Positions 15,877 through 26,200 of a stretch of DNA of 64,000 bases are shown piece after piece. The stretch lies in contig JAURVB010013882.1 of NCBI GenBank assembly GCA_033002965.1, positions 317,501 through 381,500 on the forward strand, written 5' to 3'. The stretch is from Piper betle (Eukaryota; Streptophyta; Magnoliopsida; Piperales; Piperaceae). The number at the start of each line of letters is the position of its first letter. The first letter of the stretch is position 1. A model generated the notes under the pieces. It was not told where the DNA came from. It searched no databases and worked only from the letters and a program-made list of their open reading frames with translations. Both the position numbers and the translations under genes were made by a program.

Positions 15877-18557
15877 GTAGAGAAGAAGATTGATGAATTC
15901 TATTATGGCTTCTTCTTCTTGTTCTATGTCTTGTTGTAGTAATTGGGAAGAAGATGAGAGACAATTGTTGTGATCTCTATCTCTTGTCTGATCTCCAATT
16001 TAGTTGTAGGGTGAGGAGAGTATGTAACTATGTATGTAGTAGTAGTAGTAGAAGAAGAAGGTTAGTGGAGAATGATGGTTCTATTATCAATGCATTGTGT
16101 TCTTCTATTGTGTCACCACAATATAACCCTTTCGTACTTCTTGCAAGTTGGAACATATACATACATATAATATAATATATATATATATATATGTATGTAT
16201 ATGTATATTAATTGTGTGATTGAATAATCTTCTAGTTGTCAACCTAAGATGTATTTGTTATATAAAACAAATTGACAAGACCAATTGTGCTAACTACAAG
16301 GCAAGTAATACATGGAGCAGTGCTAGAGCATTCCCACTAAATAGTTAATTATTAACTCCTTACATCCTGCTTAATTAACTCTTAATCATGTTTTATCATT
16401 TTTATGTTTGTTTTTGTTTTTTTAACATTAATACCTAATAACTTTGGAGAATTAAATCGATACTTTCACATATTACTTATGATGGTAGTATGCGAAGATT
16501 AAAGAGATTTGATTTGACCAAAAAATAAATGTAAAGTAATATAAGATCACTTAACTTTATGAACACACCCAAAAAATATCTTCTACTCAAACGAGACCAT
16601 AAAGAACAAATTATAGGATCATCAGAACATTACTGGGTGGTATGTTTCGATAAAAGTATAAAATATTTAACCTTTGGACAAATATTTATAAAAAAAATGA
16701 ATAAGTAAGATCTGAATTCTTCACCAGACATACAAATCCATGCCCTAATTAACTTGCCCATGAATCAAACTGTTCAGATGATTAAAGAGAGAGAATATTA
16801 TACACTAGAGTAGTCTAAATTCAGATCCAGCTTTTTAAAGTCCATGATATTGATGAAGTTCATTGAAATGGTTAAAAGCAGTGAAGTCCATGATTGAGAC
16901 TGGCTAGCAATTGGTGTGTTTTTAGGAAGAAAAAAGTGTGAAAGAGATGGTATGATTCCTTGTTGAGGAAAACAGAAGGATCATCTATCTATCAACATGG
17001 GGAGTATGTTGGACTAATTTGTATTGTAGCTAGGACAACCTAGGCTAGTATCAAATATCTCAAATGTTCAACAAAATGGGATAGCCAATTTCATCACTTA
17101 CAGCTATAGGAATCAAAATGGTATGAAAAACCTGCTGACATGAGCCTTCCTTTTTTCTTATGAAATAAATTATATAATAATTTGACCTAAGTGTACGCTC
17201 GCGGTAAAGTGTAGTTAATTGAAATTAAAAATCATAAAAAAATCCTCAATAATATGTTAGATCTTGCCCTATTTAATATTGAATATGAGATTAATTATTT
17301 TTTGTGGATTTTATATTTCATCCGTTTTGAAGAAATTTTATCATCAAAATTTTTATAATGTACCTTCTGAATTTAGCTGGTATCATGTACACCCCACTAA
17401 GCCCAGATCGGCCCTGCATAAGTAAACATCGACAAGTCTACTCATTTCATAAAAAATGACTAGTTAATCAATCATATTGAAATTGAATACTAGAAACATA
17501 TCCATACTAATATAATAAATTTATTTTATCCCAATAAATATTATATATAAAACTAACTATTTTTGTGGACTTTACAAACTTATAATCGTTGAACTCTTAA
17601 CTAGTAAAAACACTTTGTATATTGTAATATGGGAAATGGGTAATTAATAACGTCATCAATCAACCATCCTTGATATTGTCATCTCATTCTTGAAGATTGA
17701 TTTACGCATTTTGAGTTTGTTGAGCGCAAAAATCGCCAATCTAATGGATGCCTTTTTCTTCGTCGATTATTAGAGTTACATGACAATGTTATAATTAAAA
17801 GTTTTAAACCACACATATATTAGGTGGCCTGAGAAAGAGGTAGCCAGCGAGGATGATGGAATAGGCTAAATCGATTAGGTAATTGAAAAGATATTGCACC
17901 ATGACCTTAATGAAGAGCCCTACACCAACAAGATGATTGCTGTCTCCTACTAGATGGTGTTCATGAGAAGAGTTCACCAATTGCAAGATGCAAATTTTAT
18001 CAGATGGCCATGTTCATATGTTTTCATTCAATCATATTTTTCAATGTTCCACAGCCAGCTAGCTCTTTCAAATGAATCATTGCAAATGTTCCATCAACCT
18101 TTTTTTCCCACCTAATATTGGATGCTTACAACCAATCAATTCACTCGTGCAAATCACAATTAGCTAGCTGTGATTCAACATTTCTAATGTATTTATCTGT
18201 GAGTAAAAAAATTTCAAAAAAGATTACTTTTTACTATTGTGTGTGCTCTGTATGAATTAAAGTGTTGGGCATGGTTTATTTTCAATTTTTACAGTGATTT
18301 CATTGCTTGAATTACAGCTTAAAGTAATGAGTAGAATGAATATATATTTTTTGTTTGTTTTTATTAGATATAAGGAGATTTTAAACAATGTGTGAATTGA
18401 ATTAAAAATTAGTTGCTTTGCATTACTTATATATGCTGGATAATAATAAAGTTACTGATTCCTTACTACTAATTCCTCAAAATGGGGATCATAAAATTGC
18501 TATTGGACTATTTACAATGAAGCAATAAAGAATTAAGCCCAACAAATAGGGCAGGGC

Positions 18558-18610
18558 TGGGCCCAGCCCACCAGAAGATATGTATACAAGGGAAGGGCCC
18601 ATACGGCCCA
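18558..18610. promoter_or_regulatory. Cluster of site II-type (TGGGCC/GGCCCA) elements without an adjacent gene
   Basis: TGGGCCCAGCCCA begins at 18559; GGGCCCA lies at 18596-18602 and GGCCCA at 18605-18610. Such clusters usually mark promoters of plant translation and organelle-biogenesis genes, but I see no coding start nearby on either strand. It may be a promoter remnant or chance. Confidence 0.35.
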
Positions 18611-19529
18611 TGTCAGTCCTTGTCATCAACTTATTGTTTCTATATTCATTGTTTTCACATCCACCATTTTTTTTACATTTATTCATTAATAATCGTTTTT
18701 TATTGTTGTAAAATTTTGGAAAATTTCACCTCAAGACAAATTTGGAAAATAGACAAGATAATATAAATAATTAATGCGCAAAATTAATCTAGATTTAGGA
18801 TTTAGGATTTTATTATACCAGTAAATTACCATGCCTTTGGATCAATAAAAAACTTTTTTTCATGTAATTTTGTTTGTGTTCGATTTTTTTTTCTTTCTTC
18901 TTTTCCTTCGACTTTGTTTGGGGCCTTGCCTACATGAGCAAGACCTCTAAATTTACTCGTAATACAAAAATAGTATTTTCAAGGTTATATTGGAGGCTCT
19001 GAATCATTTATCACACCTACTTAATCAGTCATTGATGAAAATAAAAAGAGAGATGGTGGGTTGGTTGTTTTCTTTTCGAAGAGATGGTTTATTGTCTCCT
19101 CTTAGCTGGGCATACATTTTGATGTTAAAAGTATTCACATTTACAGGAAAAAAAATGTTTTGAGATGTTTAAATGCTTATAATTTATTACATTATTTTTT
19201 TAAAAATGTTTTGACATGTTTTGTCTCCTTCGGCGTCGCTTCCGCCAAAATTTTTGCTGATTTAAAAGGACGACAACAGGCAGTGACGCCGACCTCGTCT
19301 TGTCTGATTCAATATCCTAAACATTTTTTTCTGGGCAAGCTCCTAAACATTTAGCGGTGAAAATAAGAATAGGTGACGCCGGTATCAATAGTAAAGATGT
19401 TGATTATATACTCTTGATCTTGTGTCAAATCTCTTGATAACTGATAGATGTAGAGACCACTCGATCGGATTTATTTAAGTAATCGAGAATGCTAACGATT
19501 GGCCATGCATGTTAATTGTTAACAATTTT

Positions 19530-19646
19530 GACTGTTTTCACGTATTAATTGATAGATATGAAGTTGTAAGAATAAAAGATCAACGTTTGATGTTAAAATC
19601 AGTCGCTTTCTCCTTCATATCTATCAATTAATACGTGAAAACAGTC
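19530..19646. repeat. Perfect 34-bp inverted repeat with a 49-nt loop
   Basis: The arm at 19530-19563 (starting GACTGTTTTCACG) is the exact reverse complement of 19613-19646 (ending CGTGAAAACAGTC). A transcript would fold into a long perfect hairpin. It lies in intergenic DNA with no coding sequence; a small foldback/MITE remnant or a young hairpin RNA locus are possible readings. Confidence 0.9.
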
Positions 19647-20201
19647 GATCATCGATCCACAATCCTAGATAACCAAGAAAAACGATGGTTGCTTCATGCC
19701 TGCACATCACAGCAGAGCCCGACACACGTAAACGCCCCATTGCAAGCACAGAGAACTGTGAAACCCACACTTCCCTGTTTTGAATCGGGATGTTGAGTGC
19801 AGACCATATTTGTATAGGTAGATAGATAAATGAACACATATTTGTATGCTATACATATGTATCTGATGATATAAACGTAAATAGATAGATGGACTCATAT
19901 CTCTATGATATGTATCTATATGTATATGATGATGATGATACACAGCATCTCCGACAGACATGTGCTCATTCCCTTGTTCACATGCAACGCTCCATTGCTT
20001 GTCTTTACTTTTCATCTTGTCGTTATCACATCTTCTCTTTTACATCTTTACAACCACTCTCGTACTGATGCTTCCTCTTTTCCTTCCATTCCATGCCTGA
20101 TGCCACCGTTTGGTTGGTGTGGTCCCTTCCTTACTAACTGCTTACTTCCCACTAGGCTTGGGCAGCTCAAAAGGGTGATGCCCATTTGAGGTTTTTCCGG
20201 C

Positions 20202-23200
20202 ATGGATGTGAGGATGGAAGATGAGGAATGGGTGATGGTGGGTCGGCCCAGAATCCCACTTGAGCCTATGGAAGTTGGTGCTGATCAGTCTGGTCAGGAT
20301 GATGAGCCTCTCAAGCTTGTGTTTGCTGCGCCGGCCAAGCACTGGACGGATGCGGCGCCCATCGGCAACGGCCGCCTCGGGGCCATGATATGGGGAGGTG
20401 TTGCTTATGAGAAGATCCAACTCAATGGTACACGTTATAGCACCTCTTCTCTTCCACAGCCAAGTTGCTTTATGTATATTCGTGACAAAAAAATGGCTTT
20501 TGATGATGTTCGTGGTTGGTCATCTTGAGACTGCTTGTTGCACATTATATGTATTTGACAAAAGGTTAGACATTTTTTGAAGAGTTGGGTTGTTGCGCAG
20601 AGGACACTTTGTGGACAGGAGTTCCTGGAGATTACACAAATCCTAATGCTCCCAATGTCTTATCTCGAGTCAGAAAGCTAGTTGATGATGGAAAATATGC
20701 AGAAGCTACGGTAGCTGCTGTTGATTTACAGGGTAACCCACCAGATGTACGTTTTCATCTTTTTTAAAACCTATGATAGAAAATAAAATATGCCTCTATA
20801 TTGTGCATATTGCTACATAACATGAATATAATAGATTATGTTCATTGTTCTTCTTCTAAGTTTTTGGAAGCAATAACTTTTGGGATTGAAAGAATTACTG
20901 TTTCTGGGAACATCAAAGTCTGCCTCATGTTAGTGTTTTTATGTCATAATTAATGAACTTTGAGAGTTTATATTAGCATTATGTGTTTGTGTGTGCTTAT
21001 CTGTACCTCCCCAGCTCTGATTCTGTGCTTCTTTGATGTATTGTATGTTTTGAGCAAACATGCTAATGGCGATCACGGTATGACTATTTATAAGAATTAC
21101 TAATTGTTCTTGTTCTGAAGGTGTACCAGCCTCTGGGTAATATAAACCTGGAGTTTGGAGATCCTGATTTGACATACGATGGAGGTACTTATGAAAGGGA
21201 GCTTGATTTGGATACGGCAATAGTTAAAGTATCTTACTCCATTGATGGTGTAAAATTTACAAGGGAATACTTCTCATCAGCAGTACATCAGGTGATTGTT
21301 ACAAGAATTTCTTCCGATGTCCCAGGCTCACTCTCATTTACTCTGTTTGTTGATAGTGATCTGCATCACAATTCATATGTCATCGAGAATAATCGAATTG
21401 TCATGGAAGGAAGCTGCCCTGGTAAAAGAGAACCTCCAAAGCCAAATATGAATGGCAATCCAGAAGGAATCCATTTCTGTGCTGTGCTTGAATTGAGAAT
21501 TAGTAATGAGGCAGGAATTGTTAAGACCCTTGATGATAGAAAATTGAAAGTTGAAGGGTCGAATTGGGCAGTTCTGCTTTTGGCTGCTTCCTCTTCTTTT
21601 GATGGACCACATACCAAGCCATCAGATTCTAAGAAGGATCCAAAAAATGATGCACTAACCACCCTAAACTCAGCGAAAAACATGTCTCATGCAGATCTCT
21701 ATTCTTATCATATAAATGATTACCAGAAGCTGTTCCATCGTGTATCCTTCCAGATAACCCGCCATTCTGATCAAAACTTGGGCCATGAACAACTAACAGG
21801 CAGTGAAGAAGCCAATTTTCGAAGTTATAGAACTGGTGAAAGAAAAGCAGTGATTTCAACAGCAGAAAGAGTAAAATCCTTTAAACATGATGAAGACCCA
21901 TCTTTGGTGTCACTTCTTTTCCAATACGGTCGTTATTTGCTTATATCATGTTCTAGACCAGGGACTCAGGTTGCAAGCTTACAAGGAATTTGGAACAAAG
22001 ATGTGCATCCTCCATGGGAGTATGTTATTTTATCTCAGTTTTAAATTTATTTTGGCCTCTCACTCGGGCATAAATTGTTTCTAACAATTATGAACATACC
22101 TGCGTCAGCTTGGCACAATCAGATACTAATTAAACATAGTTTTTGAGCTACAAGCATATTGTTTCTCTTATGTTTCAGCTGTGCTCCCCATTTAAACATC
22201 AACCTCCAGATGAATTACTGGCCATCCCTTTCATGTAATCTTAAAGAGTGTCAGGAGCCCTTATTTGATTATATCTTTTCCCTTGCAGTTAATGGAAGTA
22301 AAACAGCACAAGTAAGGTGCTTTATTTTTTTTTTCTGAAAAAAAGAAATCTTCTTATGTTCTTCAAGTAGTATAAAGCTATAATATAGTCACTGTGATGA
22401 CAGGTCAACTATGAAGCGCATGGTTGGGTAGCCCATCAAGTTTCTGACTTATGGGCAAAGACATCACCTGATTTTGGGCAAGCTGTTTGGGCTCTGTGGC
22501 CAATGGGTGGAGCATGGATTTGCTGTCATTTGTGGGAGCACTATACTTACACCATGGACAAGGTAGATTGTTTGCTGCTGTTTAATCTCCAAAACATTCT
22601 TCCCTCGGGTTTGTGTGATTTTCTTTGTAGTGGCATTATAGCATTTGTTATATAATAAGGTAGGAAAATATGTTGGAAAGTTACTAAGTAACTCCAATTC
22701 TTGCGCTCTATTGCTTAATATCTTGTATTGCTAGGATAGGAGGAGAATTTGTGTCGGGGAAGGTAATTAGCAGACAGAACTTTTCTACTTATCTCACATG
22801 GATCTTTAAACATGGCCCCCAACCCAAAATATTTGGGATTTAAGGGGTAAAAGAAGAAGAAGATGATGATGAATTAGGTAACAATTATTTGGAGATATAT
22901 ATGATGCTTGATGTCATTATGTTGAAAACTATTTTCATCTTTTTTTGGGTCTGTTTGGTTGTCCTGAAATTGCATGAAAGAAATTTAAAATTTGACGGTC
23001 ACAAATTTTCTTATGTTGGGATGTCTTGAAATTTAGTTAAAAAAATTTTCAATTTCAGTATCTTACAGAGCAACATTTTCTTATGAAAAAGAAATTGGGA
23101 AAATTTTGGGAGTCACGTGTACATGCCATGGTTGCATGAATCGGAATCGGTTTTCCAGGGAGTCGGAATCGGAATCGGAATCGGAATCGGTCTGAATCGG

Positions 23201-26200
23201 CCAGGAATCGGTTCAGTTGAATCGGCCTGAATCGGTCCAAATCGGTCATATACAAAAATTTGCCAACTCATAACAGAAATACCTGAAATACATAATTATA
23301 TAATTTCTCAACATAAATACACAAATTCAAGTATTTATACAACAATCATAAAGAACACAATTTCATATAATTACATACCTAAAAGAGCTTCACAATTTAT
23401 CATCAGAATACCACATTCATATATCATCATCTGTGTTCTATCAAATAATAACAACAAGACATTAATATAAGTCCAACAAATGAATGTTCAACACAATTTT
23501 ACGCAGTGCTTAATACTAAATCATCTAAGTCATCATCTGAATCATCTTCGGAGTCCGAATCATTATCACCAATCGGAATAGTAAAACTATCATCTGCATT
23601 AACACGAGACCCCTGCGTAAAAGGAGGCATAGAACTCCCACTCATATGAAGTCCCTCAGGTTCAGGAGGCAAAGACAAATTATGTTGGGAGTCAATATGT
23701 ACATCAATATCAACATTTTGTCCACTAGGAAGAGGAGGCAAAGAAAAACCATCAGACGTAGTAGAACACGATCCAATTGCAGTTTTCAATGTGTTGCCAC
23801 TTTCATTTGCTACAAAGGCCTCTTCATCAGCACCATCATTGTTGCCAACATTGGTACCAAAGAAATCATCCTGCATAAAAAAGTCATACCCTATTCATTT
23901 CAATTCAAAAAAATTCATACACAAAATCATGAATGTGATGTAAGCTTTATTTAAACATACCGATGGGGATGGGTTGTCCCGTTCTCCAACCCACTCATCT
24001 AACGAGTCTTCTAAACTCAAATGTTCACTAACTGCATCATATTTATGCCTCCACCTCAACTCGTTTTCTTTGACCCGCATGTTGTAATGAACATATACAA
24101 GATCATTTACTCTCTTCCTTGCAAGTCGATTTCTTTTTTGGTATGTACTTGGTCAAAAGTGCTCCAATTACGTTCACAACCCGATGATGATGAAGTTTGA
24201 CTAAGTATTCTAATAGCTATTTTTTGTAGTTCAGGGCAGCTTATACCATGTTGCTCCCACCATGATGCTACATTTGATAAATTGATTTACTTATAAGCTT
24301 GCAATAAATATGAAATCTGGAGAAAGGTGGATTTTACCTGGGTGGAGGACTTTTCTATTGGTAATGGCAAGAGAATGTCCAAAATCTCCTTTTGCAGATA
24401 CAAAATCGGACCACTACAAAATATTAAAACAAAATGAATCATCATATTTAGTTATACATAAACATTTATATATAAAAATTAAAAATAATAGTATCTTGAC
24501 CTGCAAAGATGCCATGGATCGAGCTACCTCATTGACTTCCAAACGACAAATGACATCATTGAATGCACGATACACCTCACTTGGCTACAAAATTATTCCC
24601 AATCAAACACAAGCAATATGAAATTGTTAAGAAAATCATAAAAGGTATGTAAGTCAAATAAGAGCATACAATGTTATGAGTCAGGGCGATAACGAGTTTG
24701 AGGATTAAGCATATATGTTGCAGCATGAAGAGGATGACAAAATTGATTCGCCCATCTCTTGGTGATGATATCAACAAATAACTTGTATCGCTCTACTTTC
24801 ATGTCATGTACCTCTTTTATTTTTTCTATGGTCTTTTGCATTTCATCATAAACGAATGGCATCGAAGGTCTTTCATCACTATCCACCAATCTCAAAAATC
24901 AAACAAGTGGCTCAATTGTTTTATGCACAAATTCCATCTTCTTCCAAAATTGTGCACTCAAGACAATATTTTCAGCTGCTATTCCATCCTCATCTTTTGC
25001 AAACTTCGATGATGAATACATTTCAGAAACAAACATCTTTTTCAGAGCCTGCTTGTGTTCCAGGAAACTAGCAATCGTCAAAAAATGAGTAGCAAATCGA
25101 GTTGCCCCAGGTCTCACCAATTCATGTCCATTTGTGAAATTATTCCTCATAAGAGCCAACAACCATGAGTGGTTGTATATAAGTTTGGTGACTTTCTGTG
25201 CATTCATAATACATGTTCCAACTTTCTTAATTTTTGCAAAGTCCTTCAGCATCAAGTTTATACAATGGGCAGCACACGGAGTCCAAAATAGATGTGGTCT
25301 CTTCTGTTCTAGCATCTTCCCTGCAGCTTTGTATGCCGACGCGTTATCAGTGATGACCTGCACAACGTTTTCCTCCCCAACTTCTTCAACTACTTTGTCC
25401 AGTAAACTAAATAAATACGTAGCATCCTTTTTTTGTCTGAAGCATCCACTGATCCAAGGAAATACATTCCTCTTGGGCAGTAAACTAGAAAGTTGATCAA
25501 AGTTCTACCGGATTGATTGGTCCACCCGTCAGACATAATAGAACAGCCTGTTGTCTTCCAAGTTATTTTTATATCCTCTAAACTAGCATTTATGGAAGCC
25601 ACTTCAGCAGTAAGAAGATTGCCTGACAAAGAATTTCTGCCCGGAGGTTTGATCCCTTGATTACCATATTTACCTGCCACATCAATCATTTTGTGAAAGT
25701 AAGGCGAGTCTACAACATGGAAAGGAATGGCACAGTGATAGAAGAATCGAGCAATGGCTGTGTGGAAGTGCTCTTTTGCTTTCTTTTCTATTGCCGTAGA
25801 TAATCTCATTTGACCCGATGTATTCTTCTTTTCACTTTCAAAAATAGGTGCCTTCCTCTTCGTAGTTGACTTAGAGCACCTAACACTTTGCTCCCGAACT
25901 TCCATCTCTTCCATATCTGAGTCATTCAAACCATATGACCCTATTTCTTCTCTAATCCTTTGTTTTTCTTTCTTGGCCTTTTCCACACCTTTGAAATAAT
26001 CTTTCATTTTTTGTGCATCTGCTTCAGGAACTTTCTTACAAGTAGCAACATTTCCTTTGAGTCCAGCAATATGTTGCTTGAAGCGATATACCCCTCCACT
26101 TATGGTTTTTCCGCAAAAGTTACAGATGACTTGCTTCTTAGATGCATCAAGTGGTGTGCCATATTCCCATCCAAAATCCATCTTCCCTGTGACTGATATC

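Larger units (their letters stand above)
15877..20201. other. WOX4 3' UTR and AT-rich intergenic region
   Basis: No gene is supported over about 4.3 kb. It contains a TA/TATG microsatellite (about 16159-16207), an isolated GGCCCA cluster (18558-18610), a perfect 34-bp inverted repeat (19530-19646), and diverged TAGATAGAT/GTATCTATATG simple repeats at about 19815-19935. Confidence 0.55.

Noticed and set aside
15590..15964. Minus-strand protein over the WOX4 gene
   Set aside because: Antisense shadow of the homeobox exon, with no homology.
23139..23245. CRISPR-like array, because of short regular GAATCGG repeats
   Set aside because: Repeat units are 6-7 bases with no regular spacers; they are the subterminal motifs of a hAT element in a plant genome.
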